A stretch of 64,000 bases of DNA from CAZEKB01 sp964512225 (GTDB lineage: Bacteria; Myxococcota_A; UBA796; UBA9615): positions 70,536 to 134,535 of the forward strand of contig CAZEKB010000004.1 of assembly GCA_964512225.1 (NCBI GenBank), in the 5' to 3' direction. The position numbers and the translations under genes are program-made. The notes beneath the pieces are model-generated. The model was not told where the DNA came from. It saw nothing but the letters and a program-made list of their open reading frames with translations, and made no database searches. Shown piece by piece: positions 56,652-64,000 of this stretch; the stretch's first letter is position 1, and each line of letters starts with the position of its first letter.

Positions 56652-58169
56652 TCAGAACCTCACCCCGGCCCCGCCCACGACGGCGAAGCGGAACGCGGCC
56701 CCGGAGATCCCCGCCTGCACGTCGAACCCGAGCAGGAGCGGGCCCGCGGGGGTGAAGTCCGCGCCCCCCCGCACGAGGAACCCGGCCCGCGGGGCGACCG
56801 CGCCGCCCGACGAGTCGACGCCGATCACCGCCGCGCCGCCCACCCGCGGCTGGATGACGGGCAGCTCGAAGCGGTACGACGCCCCGACCTCGACCTCGGG
56901 GATCCAGACGGGGCCGTAGGTGTCGGTCGGCGTCGCCGACACGGCCGCCCCCACGTCGAGGTGCAGGCCCCGGATCAGCCGGATCCCGACGTCCAGCGGC
57001 ACCCGCGCGTAGACGAACGGCGCGAGGACGACGACGCCCCCCCCGAGGCGAAGCCGCACCGAGTCCTCCCGGTCCGGCCCGGGCGCGGGGGCCCGGCGCG
57101 TGGGGGTGGTGCGCACCATCGTCCCGCCCGAGGACGTGGGCGACGTGGTGGCGCCTCCCGAGCCGGTGCCCCCGGCGGCGCGGGGAGCCGGTCGGGGGCC
57201 GGAGCGGCGGGTCGTGATGCCGAGGTCCCCCTCGAAGGAGAAGACGTCCGTGCTGCCGCGGTAGATCCACGACGCCCCCTCCGCCGCGTCCAGGTCGACC
57301 CACGCGACGAGGTCGATCGAGCCGTCCAGGAGCGCCTCCTGCGCGAGCGCGGCCACGTAGGCCCGCGCCCCCGGGTGCAGTCCCGGCGCCTGCAGCGCCC
57401 GGAGCCGGTCGGCCGCCAGCAGCACGACGGGCGCGTCGCCCTCGGCCAGCTCGAACTCCGTCGTGAACGTCGCGCGCCCCCGCGTCATCTGCACGACGTG
57501 GACCCCGGTGCGGAGCATCGCCGCGGCCCGGGACGTGTCGACCTCCTCGCCGTCGACGCGCACGTCCGTCCCGGGGGTCGCGAACGCCATCAGGGGGATC
57601 GACGGCTTCGCCTCGACCCGCGCCCGGACCCGCTCGAGCTGCTCGCCCACCGACGGGGGGAAGTTGCGGTCCCCGGGATAGTCGTGCTGCACCGCGAGCA
57701 GGCGTCGGAACGCCTCCTCGGCGAGGTCCAGGTGACCCAGGGAGTGGTGCGCGACCGCTCGGTAGAAGAGCAGATCGGGCAGCAGTCGCCGCGGCAGCGG
57801 CTCGCGGAGGCACGGCATGTCCTCGAGCGTCGTGGCGATCAGCGACTCCGCGCCCCGGTAGTCCAGCCCGATCAGCTGATCGAGGACCCGGCTCGCCACG
57901 GCGCGGAGCTCCGGCCCCGGGCCGCCTCCGCAGGGCCGCACGCGCGACGCCCCCGCGACCAGGACGTTGCCGTCGGCGGCCCGCAGGAACTCGGTGGTGT
58001 GGAGGATGTCGCTCGCGTCGAGCTCGGGGACCCGCTCGCGGGCCTCGACCTGGTACCGGATGTCGGGCGTGTCCGCGGCGTAGACCACGAGGCCCGGCTC
58101 GCCCTTGGGCGCCGCGCCGGCGGGAGCGGCGAGGGTCACCACGGCCGCCCCGACGAGCACCGCGATCAC
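56652..58169 (-). other. C-terminal module of the fused frame: exported TPR/PEGA-like and beta-barrel protein
   Basis: From GTG 58169 the sequence has its own signal peptide (VIAVLVGAAVVTLAAPAGA). A helical region with a TPR-like pair follows (LLFYRAVAHHSLGHLDLAEE), then a PEGA-like segment (ATPGTDVRVDGEEVDTSRAA), a Thr/Ser/Pro linker and a C-terminal membrane barrel ending AFRFAVVGGAGVRF. On its own it would be a complete 505-residue outer-membrane protein. Confidence 0.6.
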
Positions 58170-61004
58170 CCGGGAGCGGCGGCGACGACGGAGCCCGAGG
58201 GGGAGCAGGACGGCCGCGAACGCGACGCCCGAGAAGCCCCCGCCCACCGACGACGCGCACCCCCCGCAGGCGAGCCCGTAGGGGCGCGGCTCCGGGTCCG
58301 GAGGCGGCGCCGTCGTCGCGCAGTCGGGGTCGGTCGCGTCGGCCAGGAGGTCGCAGTCGCCGTCCACGCCGTCCTCGCAGACCGGCTCCACCACGAGCGG
58401 GACCCTGTTCGCGTCCTGGTCCGCGCAGTCGCCGTGGCAGCTCGGCCAGGCGTCTCCGTCCACGTCGAACTCCAGGTCGACGGTGCCGTCGCAGTCGTTG
58501 TCGACGCGGTCGCAGTACTCGGCCGACGTGGGGGACACCCCCGGATCGGAGTCGTCGCAGTCCCCCGCGCAGGCGGACCAGCGATCGCCGTCGACGTCGT
58601 CGAGATCCGATACGAAGTCGCAGTTGCCGTCGGCGCCCGTGCACACGCCCACCGCGCCCCGGTGCACGGTCGGGTCGGTCTCGTCGCAGTCGCCGCCGCA
58701 CGGGTCGACGCCGTCCCCGTCCACGTCCCGCGCGTCGTCCACCACGCCGTTGCAGTCGTTGTCCCGCCCGTCGCAGGCGCCGGGCGCCGTGCCCACGGGG
58801 AACTCGGGGGCGCCGGGGAACACGTCCGCGGCGGTGTCGTCGCAGTCGCCTTCGCAGGTGCTCACGCCGTCGCCGTCGTTGTCCGCGGCGACGTCGACCT
58901 GCCCGTCGCAGTCGTCGTCGATGCCGTTGCCGCAGTCCTCGTGCCGGTGCGGGCCCACGAGGGGGTCGTCGTCGTCGCAGTCGAAGGTCCCCTCGGCGTC
59001 CTCGCACGCGGGGGTCCCGTCCCGGTCGACGTCGGTCTCGTCCCGGGGGAGGGAGCCGTCGCAGTCGTTGTCGAGGCCGTCGCACGCCTCCGGGAGGCCC
59101 GGAGCCATCGAGGCGAGGTGGGGTTGGCAATCCTCGCAGTTCAGGGCCCCGTCGCCGTCGACGTCGTCGCCGGGCAGGAGGCCGTCGCAGTCGAGATCGG
59201 CCTCCGCGTCGCAGGCCTCCTCGGCCCCGGGGTAGCGCTCGGGATCCTCGTCGTCGCAGTCGCCCGCGCAGGCGAGCACACCGTCGCCGTCGCCGTCCTG
59301 GTCGCCCGGGTCCCCGTCGCAGTCGTGATCGATCTGGTCGCACAGCTCCGGGACGAACGGGCCCACCGCGGCGTCCCCGTCGTCGCAGTCGCCCGTGCAC
59401 GGCGAAGAGCCGTCCTCGTCCCCGTCGCGACACAGCACGACCCACACCCCTCCGCAGGAGTCCACGTCGCAGTCGTCACCCACCCAACCCGACGACAGGA
59501 CCAAGTCCGCGATGCCGTCCCCGTCCACGTCCCCCGTGCCCGCGAGGCCGAACCGCGCGGGGTCCGGCACGTCCACGCCGCCGGGGGGGGTGAACGAGGC
59601 GATCGCCGGGGGCACGTCGGAGTCCGCCCAACCCTCGACGTCGACCTCGGGGATGAGATCGACGCGGGAGCTCGCGCCCTGTCCGTGCCGGAGCCAGACC
59701 TCCGGCCGACCGTCGCCGGTGACGTCGGAGGCGACAGCGAAGTCCATCGCGGCGGGGCCCGCGAAGTCGCCTTGGACCAGGTACCCGGCCCAAGCCGTCA
59801 AGGGTTGGATGTTGGTCCACGGGGCCGGGTGGCCCTGGATGAAGCGCGCCCCGATGTCGTCGGTGAGGTGCAGGAACATCGCGTAGCCGAAGTCGTCGAC
59901 CCCGTCCCCGTCGAGGTCGCCCAAGGGGCTGTGAGGACCCGCGCGCGGGGTCAGGCTGGTGCCGCCCGTCACCTCGAAGTCTCGGTCCGCGAGCGACAGG
60001 GCGCCCTCCGGTCGCGCCGCCACCTCCTCGCCGAGGAAGACGCCGTAGGCGATGTCGACGCGGTTGGGGACGTGCTCGGGGTTCTCGGGGTCGACGAGCG
60101 GCGGCTGCTCCGGACAGGAGATGGCGAAGTCGGCGCCGCCGCCCGCGTCGATGTCGCCGAGCCCCGCGATCTGCAGGGGCTGGAGGCAGCGGAGATCGAA
60201 GTCCCCCTCGATCGACCAGCGCGCGTCGGTCAGGTCCACCAGCGACAGCAGCGGCGAGGGGCCACCGAAGAACAGATGGACCGGCACCCGGTCCTCGTCC
60301 GTCCAGGGCTCTCCGGAGGCCGCGAAGTCGTCGAACCCGTCGCCGTCCACGTCGCCCAGGGCGGCCACCTCCACCCCCAGCTTGACCCCCTGGACCACGT
60401 CGTCGACGACGACCGACGGAGACCCCCACAGCATCGTGTCCGGGGCGGCGACGACCTCCGGCCACGACTCCCGACCGAGGTACAGCGCGACCGCGCCCTC
60501 GATGTACTCGCCGTGGATCTCCCCCACGTGGTTGAGGCAACCGACCCCGAAGTCGGTCCGCGTGTCGTCGTTGATGTCCCCCAGCGGCGCGACGTGCACG
60601 CGGTCGTCGTTGCGGCGACACCCCTGGGGGAGGACGAGCGTCACCGAGCCCTCGGGGTCGAGCTCGAGGGGCCCGCCCGCCCCGTCGCCGTCGGCCCACG
60701 ACGCGTCTCCGAGGAACAGATACAGCTCCTCGTCCACCGCGGCCTGGGCCACGAAGTCGTCGTCGCCGTCGCCGTCGACGTCGCCGAGGAACCGCGCGCC
60801 GAGCGCATAGCTGCGGGTGGTCCCGACGGGAGAGGACGAGCGCGCGACGGCGTGGGCGGCGAGGTCGGGATCGAGCGGAGGACCCGGACGGGGGGCGACC
60901 CCGCCCGCGATCGCGGAGGGCAGGCCCGGACCGACGCCGAGGAGGGCGGCGGTCGCGGCGATTCCGGCCCCGGAGGCCCAGCCAGGAACGCGCGGGCGAC
61001 TCAC
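56652..61004 (-). CDS. Very long surface protein: FG-GAP-like domain, Asp-rich metal-binding repeats, CTERM-like tail, then a second exported module in frame
   Basis: GTG 61004 opens a frame of 1450 codons with a signal peptide. FG-GAP/integrin-like repeats follow (GDVDGDGDDDFV, GDINDDTRTDFG, GDLDGDGVDDFG), then about ten Asp-rich DGDG-GDCDD-CDGxDNDCDG repeats. A tail with the pattern Cys-Gly-Gly-Cys, hydrophobic helix and RRRRR ends at residue 945. With no stop, residue 946 begins a new signal peptide and a separate protein of 505 residues. The junction carries GTGA, the usual gene-overlap motif of this genome, with TGA out of frame. Either the two genes are truly fused or one base near 58170-58195 is wrong. 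A TACCAT box lies 6 nt before the start. Confidence 0.72.
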   Translation of the reverse strand: MSRPRVPGWASGAGIAATAALLGVGPGLPSAIAGGVAPRPGPPLDPDLAAHAVARSSSPVGTTRSYALGARFLGDVDGDGDDDFVAQAAVDEELYLFLGDASWADGDGAGGPLELDPEGSVTLVLPQGCRRNDDRVHVAPLGDINDDTRTDFGVGCLNHVGEIHGEYIEGAVALYLGRESWPEVVAAPDTMLWGSPSVVVDDVVQGVKLGVEVAALGDVDGDGFDDFAASGEPWTDEDRVPVHLFFGGPSPLLSLVDLTDARWSIEGDFDLRCLQPLQIAGLGDIDAGGGADFAISCPEQPPLVDPENPEHVPNRVDIAYGVFLGEEVAARPEGALSLADRDFEVTGGTSLTPRAGPHSPLGDLDGDGVDDFGYAMFLHLTDDIGARFIQGHPAPWTNIQPLTAWAGYLVQGDFAGPAAMDFAVASDVTGDGRPEVWLRHGQGASSRVDLIPEVDVEGWADSDVPPAIASFTPPGGVDVPDPARFGLAGTGDVDGDGIADLVLSSGWVGDDCDVDSCGGVWVVLCRDGDEDGSSPCTGDCDDGDAAVGPFVPELCDQIDHDCDGDPGDQDGDGDGVLACAGDCDDEDPERYPGAEEACDAEADLDCDGLLPGDDVDGDGALNCEDCQPHLASMAPGLPEACDGLDNDCDGSLPRDETDVDRDGTPACEDAEGTFDCDDDDPLVGPHRHEDCGNGIDDDCDGQVDVAADNDGDGVSTCEGDCDDTAADVFPGAPEFPVGTAPGACDGRDNDCNGVVDDARDVDGDGVDPCGGDCDETDPTVHRGAVGVCTGADGNCDFVSDLDDVDGDRWSACAGDCDDSDPGVSPTSAEYCDRVDNDCDGTVDLEFDVDGDAWPSCHGDCADQDANRVPLVVEPVCEDGVDGDCDLLADATDPDCATTAPPPDPEPRPYGLACGGCASSVGGGFSGVAFAAVLLPLGLRRRRRSRVIAVLVGAAVVTLAAPAGAAPKGEPGLVVYAADTPDIRYQVEARERVPELDASDILHTTEFLRAADGNVLVAGASRVRPCGGGPGPELRAVASRVLDQLIGLDYRGAESLIATTLEDMPCLREPLPRRLLPDLLFYRAVAHHSLGHLDLAEEAFRRLLAVQHDYPGDRNFPPSVGEQLERVRARVEAKPSIPLMAFATPGTDVRVDGEEVDTSRAAAMLRTGVHVVQMTRGRATFTTEFELAEGDAPVVLLAADRLRALQAPGLHPGARAYVAALAQEALLDGSIDLVAWVDLDAAEGASWIYRGSTDVFSFEGDLGITTRRSGPRPAPRAAGGTGSGGATTSPTSSGGTMVRTTPTRRAPAPGPDREDSVRLRLGGGVVVLAPFVYARVPLDVGIRLIRGLHLDVGAAVSATPTDTYGPVWIPEVEVGASYRFELPVIQPRVGGAAVIGVDSSGGAVAPRAGFLVRGGADFTPAGPLLLGFDVQAGISGAAFRFAVVGGAGVRF
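58300..59440 (-). repeat. Array of Asp-rich putative metal-binding repeats
   Basis: About ten copies of a 35-45 residue unit lie here. Each has DxDGDG, GDCDD and CDGxDNDCDG elements rich in Asp and paired Cys, a pattern known as a putative metal-binding motif in Myxococcota. Related units occur near 1260-1680 and 26340-26760. Confidence 0.8.
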
Positions 61005-61010
61005 GTTCGA

Positions 61011-61016
61011 ATGGTA
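61011..61016 (-). promoter_or_regulatory. TANNNT-type -10 box, leaderless start of the 61004 gene
   Basis: On the minus strand TACCAT, preceded by TGC (extended -10), ends 6 nt before the GTG at 61004. No Shine-Dalgarno is present. Confidence 0.5.
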
Positions 61017-61057
61017 GCAGTCCCCCGCCCCCGGGGCGGTCGGGCGGGCGAGGCGTG

Positions 61058-61063
61058 TACCAT
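61058..61063 (+). promoter_or_regulatory. TANNNT-type -10 box, leaderless start of the 61071 gene
   Basis: TACCAT ends 7 nt before the ATG at 61071. The divergent gene uses the same hexamer. Confidence 0.45.
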
Positions 61064-61070
61064 TCCCGCC

Positions 61071-61967
61071 ATGGTCCGACCCCTCCTGGTCGCGCTCGCG
61101 GCGGCGCTCCTCATCGCGGCGACTGCCTGTCCCCGGGCCGACGAACGCGCCCCTGCCCCGAAGCCGGTGGACGCGGTGACGTCCGTCCCGACCTCCGTCC
61201 AGGAGGCGGAGCGGATCGAAGCCCGGCCCGGCGACGAGCCCGTGGAGGTCCAGCAGAGCCGGGTCAAGGACGCGATCTCCGCCCTGGAGAAGCTCGGTGG
61301 AGCCACGGACGCCGACCCCCCCGAGAGCCGCCCGGGCGCCGAGACGTTCCGGAGCGCGGAGCTCGACAAGCTCGGCGAGCTCGTCGCGGGGGCGTGCCGA
61401 GGGGCCGACCCGCCCTGCCGCGAGATCCTCGAGGCCATCGCCGACGCGAACCTGCCGTTCGACGAGGTGCGGGGCATCTACGGTCGGTTCCTCGACGAGC
61501 TGAAGCCGCGGGCGCACATCGCCGCGAGCACGCTCGGGGGCTCGCTCCTGACCCGCGAACACGGGAAGACGCGCGACATCGCGTTCCGCATCGCCGTCGG
61601 ATCGGGGGCCGCCCGCCGAGGCCAGCCCGACGACGACGGTCGCCGCGCGACGACGATCCCCCTGCGACCGCGCGTGGGCGAGCCCCTGTGGGTCGTGTTC
61701 GAGTGGATGGCCCCGTGCAACGACATCCAGATGCAGATGAAGGGCCCGGACCAGCACGGCCGCATCGATCTCGTGCCCCGCGACCCGTGCCCGCCCGCTC
61801 CGGAAGACCCGACTCGGCTCGTGCCGCGGGCGATCCGCGCCGTGTGGGCGACTCGGCTCGACGCCCTGCCCGAGGTGGGATTGACCGTGTGGCTCCCCGA
61901 CGCGGATCGCCCCCTCGTGGCCGTGACGCCGCGCGAGGTGGAGGGCGCCCCGAAGCCCGCGCCCTGA
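61071..61967 (+). CDS. Predicted lipoprotein of unknown function
   Basis: The 298-residue product has a lipoprotein signal ending IAATAC (Cys20) and a Pro/Ala linker. A helical region follows (QQSRVKDAISALEKLGG), and then a beta-rich second half with CNDIQMQMKGPD and four further Cys. No family is recognised. It is followed after 7 nt by the glycosyltransferase gene and is probably co-transcribed with it. Confidence 0.7.
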   Translation: MVRPLLVALAAALLIAATACPRADERAPAPKPVDAVTSVPTSVQEAERIEARPGDEPVEVQQSRVKDAISALEKLGGATDADPPESRPGAETFRSAELDKLGELVAGACRGADPPCREILEAIADANLPFDEVRGIYGRFLDELKPRAHIAASTLGGSLLTREHGKTRDIAFRIAVGSGAARRGQPDDDGRRATTIPLRPRVGEPLWVVFEWMAPCNDIQMQMKGPDQHGRIDLVPRDPCPPAPEDPTRLVPRAIRAVWATRLDALPEVGLTVWLPDADRPLVAVTPREVEGAPKPAP

Positions 61968-61974
61968 CCTCGAC

Positions 61975-63741
61975 GTGAGCCACCGCACCCTCCTCGCGCT
62001 GCTCGCGCTCACGGCCGTCCACCTGCTGGTCACGACGGCCTGGCTGGGCCTCGACGAGGGCGTCCAGTACACCGACGCCGCCTACCACTACTCGCAGGTC
62101 GCCGAGCTGGCGCGCGCGGCCGAGGACGGGGCCGAGGGCCTGCGCCTGCGCGCCCAGACGGACGAGAACCAGCGGTACGGCGGGGTCTGGTACGGGGTCG
62201 CGGTCGCGATCAGCGCGGGCACGGGCCTGCACCCCGCCCGGCTGATCCTGGGCTGCGCCGCCCTGCTGATCCCCTTGCTGCTCTTCGGCGTGTACGTCGT
62301 CGGCTGGGAGTTCGGCCGCCCGGACCGCCGAGAGGCGACGGGCCTGGTGGCCGCGGCCGTGGTGGGCCTGCTGCCCGGGATCTTCAACTACACCCGGGTA
62401 TTCGTGCTCGACCTCGCGCTGGCGGTCGCGGTCACCTGGGGGATCGCGGCCATCCTCGCGGCCCTGCGCGCCGTCCGCGAGGACCGACGGCCGACGCTCG
62501 CCCTGGCCGGGGTGTGGATCGCCTTCGCCCTCGCCGCCGGCATCAAGCTCAACGCGCTCGCGTTCCTCGCGGGGCCCCTGTGGGTGCTCGCGCGGCCCTT
62601 CCTGCGAGACCGGTTCGCGCGGGGCCGTCGGCGGCTGCTCCTGGAGCTGGGGGCGCTCGGCGCGTTCGGGGCGGGCGCCGTGGGTTGGCTGCTCCTGGGC
62701 CCCCGGGGCCCCGCCATTCGACGCACGATCGTGGAGGCGACGTGGCCGGGCGCGGCCGTCGAGTACGTCCGCAACGGGGCCGTCGGGGAGCTCCCGGGCC
62801 ACTGGTTCGGCCACCTGCGGGACGCGAGCTGGGACGTCGCCTACACCACCGCGCTGTCGACGCTGGGCCCGGTCTGGGCGCTCGTCGCGCTCGCCGCCTT
62901 CGTCTGGTACTTCGCCCGGCGCTACGGCTGCGAGGACCCCGCCGGGCGGATCGAGCGGGACCTCGCGTTCTGGTGGTTCACGCCCCCCGCCCTGCTCGTC
63001 GTCGCCTTCCTGCGGGGCCTCTACGACGAGCGCTACGTCCTCCCCCTGCTGCCCCTGGTCGCCGTCCTGATCGCGGCCTCCGCGCTCGACTCGGCGCGAC
63101 GCGCCCGCCCCGTGGCGGCGGCGGGCCTGCTGCTGTACGGCGCGGTGAACTACGCCTTCGTCTCGTTCCCGGTGCTGCCCACTCTCCGGCCCCTGGCCTG
63201 CCTGACGGTCCCCGGGTGGGCCCCCGACTCCCGCTCGGGCCCCGAGCTGTGGCTCTGCGGGTTGTACCCGGAGTATCGGTTCCTGGAGCGCACGACGACC
63301 CCCCAGCGGCCGGATCCGGTGATCGCCTCGATCGAGCGGCGGCTGCGACCGGAGCGCGCTCGAGTCGGCCGCCCCCTCAAGGCGGTCTTCCTCGACGACC
63401 TGAACGAGACGTTCTACCGGCTCTACCAGCGCGACCTCTTCGGCGCGTCGCTGCTCGAGCACGAAGACGCGCTCCTCGTGCACCAGTGTTGGGACGAGCG
63501 CTGGATGACCGCCGTCTTCGAGACGCCGCTCCAGGTCGAGCGGATCCTGGCCGACGCCGACGTCGTGCTGATGCGCCACGGGACGCCGTCCAGCGGGGCG
63601 GAGCGCGCCGTGCGAGGGAGGCGCTGCATCGTGTTCTGGCGCCAGGCGGAGAACTTCGTCCTCGGGGGCAGCGACCCCGTCGGCGACGGCACCGAGGTTC
63701 GCTTCTACCTGCGGGTGGGCGACGTCGACTTCCTCGACTGA
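61975..63741 (+). CDS. GT-C family glycosyltransferase, membrane protein
   Basis: The 588-residue protein has about ten membrane helices in its first 390 residues and a soluble tail of about 170. The first loop holds YTDAAYHYSQVAELARA, an acidic loop such as binds the lipid-phosphate-sugar donor in ArnT/PMT-type GT-C enzymes, and a later loop has YDERYVLPLLPLVA. It probably transfers a sugar from a polyprenyl carrier to an envelope molecule. Donor and acceptor are unknown. The start is GTG. Confidence 0.75.
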   Translation: MSHRTLLALLALTAVHLLVTTAWLGLDEGVQYTDAAYHYSQVAELARAAEDGAEGLRLRAQTDENQRYGGVWYGVAVAISAGTGLHPARLILGCAALLIPLLLFGVYVVGWEFGRPDRREATGLVAAAVVGLLPGIFNYTRVFVLDLALAVAVTWGIAAILAALRAVREDRRPTLALAGVWIAFALAAGIKLNALAFLAGPLWVLARPFLRDRFARGRRRLLLELGALGAFGAGAVGWLLLGPRGPAIRRTIVEATWPGAAVEYVRNGAVGELPGHWFGHLRDASWDVAYTTALSTLGPVWALVALAAFVWYFARRYGCEDPAGRIERDLAFWWFTPPALLVVAFLRGLYDERYVLPLLPLVAVLIAASALDSARRARPVAAAGLLLYGAVNYAFVSFPVLPTLRPLACLTVPGWAPDSRSGPELWLCGLYPEYRFLERTTTPQRPDPVIASIERRLRPERARVGRPLKAVFLDDLNETFYRLYQRDLFGASLLEHEDALLVHQCWDERWMTAVFETPLQVERILADADVVLMRHGTPSSGAERAVRGRRCIVFWRQAENFVLGGSDPVGDGTEVRFYLRVGDVDFLD

Positions 63742-63796
63742 CTCGCGGCCGACCGAGCCGAGTTCAACCCGGAATCGGGCGCACTCCCGCGGCGCA

Positions 63797-63814
63797 AATA
63801 CCTGTCTAAGTATT
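63797..63814. promoter_or_regulatory. Inverted repeat AATAC-N8-GTATT, operator candidate
   Basis: Two 5-bp arms are separated by 8 bp in an unusually A/T-rich patch, about 25 nt upstream of a promoter-like sequence. A dimeric repressor or activator could bind it. Confidence 0.35.
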
Positions 63815-63837
63815 CGTAATGACTGGCTTTTTCTGCT

Positions 63838-63865
63838 TTGATCCGCGGGCGGATTCGTCTACTGT
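63838..63865 (+). promoter_or_regulatory. Sigma-70-like promoter with internal palindrome
   Basis: TTGATC (63838-63843) and TACTGT (63860-63865) are 16 bp apart. The spacer begins with ATCCGC-GG-GCGGAT (63841-63854), a perfect inverted repeat that could be an operator. It would drive a gene running off the right edge. Confidence 0.45.
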
Positions 63866-63928
63866 CGGGTCATCGGGCTCCAAGCGAAGAGCGTCCGGCC
63901 CGGGCGTGAGTTCCCTTGGGTCGGTCGC

Positions 63929-64000
63929 GTGGCAAGAACAGTCGATTCGGGTCTGGATCTCGCATTGAGCGGATGCCTCATGCGACCTCTCGGACGGGGG
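63929..64000 (+). CDS. Possible start of a gene truncated by the window end
   Basis: GTG 63929 opens a frame (ARTVDSGLDLALSGC...) with no stop before the edge, downstream of the promoter-like sequence at 63838-63865. Only 24 codons are visible and no ribosome site is evident, so this is a weak call. Confidence 0.22.
   Translation, partial: MARTVDSGLDLALSGCLMRPLGRG

Noticed and set aside
61975..63741. Large minus-strand frame (61264-63579) opposite the glycosyltransferase
   Set aside because: It is low-complexity antisense shadow, whereas the plus strand encodes well-formed membrane helices.
63820..63966. 48-codon frame starting ATG 63820
   Set aside because: It runs across the promoter-like sequence, has no ribosome site and shows no protein-like pattern.

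Overview
This is a GC-rich bacterial stretch with densely packed genes. It looks like a metagenome scaffold from a flagellated member of Myxococcota or a close deltaproteobacterial relative. The evidence is: several secreted proteins built from Asp-rich 'CDGxDNDCDG' putative metal-binding repeats with MYXO-CTERM-like glycine/hydrophobic/Arg tails; PilZ proteins; a J-protein/Hsp70/TPR gene trio; and nickel superoxide dismutase. The 100-N run at 26163-26262 is flanked by an identical 55-nt sequence on each side, as expected from a k=55 assembly graph. Taxonomy is inferred from gene content only.

Layout. 1-3.3 kb: the end of sodN, its maturation protease sodX, and two secreted proteins, one with a broken reading frame. 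3.3-7.5 kb: two lipoproteins on the minus strand and a divergent MgtC/DUF4010 membrane protein. 7.6-9.6 kb: an island-like pair (frame-broken nucleotidyltransferase plus winged-helix protein with a Gly-rich tail) next to tRNA-Glu and tRNA-Lys, with a tRNA-derived sequence remnant between. 9.7-16.8 kb: a DUF4261-like gene, purA, a serA-like dehydrogenase, and a TPR / DnaK-paralogue / J-domain-TPR module. 16.9-22.6 kb: the dprA-smg-trmFO-xerC-hslV-hslU operon, most junctions being 4-nt GTGA/ATGA overlaps. 22.7-27.4 kb: a LysM protein and a three-gene run (repeat protein, OmpA-type barrel, PilZ). 27.4-29.3 kb: a diguanylate cyclase and a Nudix hydrolase.

29.2-52 kb is one long minus-strand flagellar cluster. 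Reading 5' to 3' it runs fliO-fliP fusion, fliQ, fliR, flhB, flhA, flhF, flhG, fliA, flgF, flgG, flgA, flgH, flgI, flgJ-M23, flgM, flgN, flgK, flgL, fliC, fliD, fliS, a fliT-like gene, a PilZ gene and two envelope genes. A sigma-54-like promoter precedes fliOP. Sigma-28-like promoters precede flgM and fliC. This supports a tiered scheme in which sigma-54 drives export apparatus, rod and fliA, and FliA then drives filament and late genes, with FlgM as the checkpoint. The flhF product has a degenerate GTP-binding site, and FlhG lacks the usual N-terminal activator motif. Hook, C-ring and motor genes are not in the window.

52-63.7 kb carries envelope genes: a beta-barrel-like protein, a glycerophosphodiester phosphodiesterase lipoprotein, a PHA-granule-type protein, a hybrid histidine kinase, a very long repeat protein fused in frame to a second exported protein, a lipoprotein and a GT-C glycosyltransferase. 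The last 260 bases hold no clear gene but contain a promoter-like sequence and inverted repeats.

Two genome-wide habits stand out. At least seven genes have a TANNNT-like -10 box ending 6 or 7 nt before the start codon, often without a visible Shine-Dalgarno, which implies leaderless transcripts. Inside operons, 13 junctions use 4-nt GTGA/ATGA overlaps, which I used to choose many of the start codons below.
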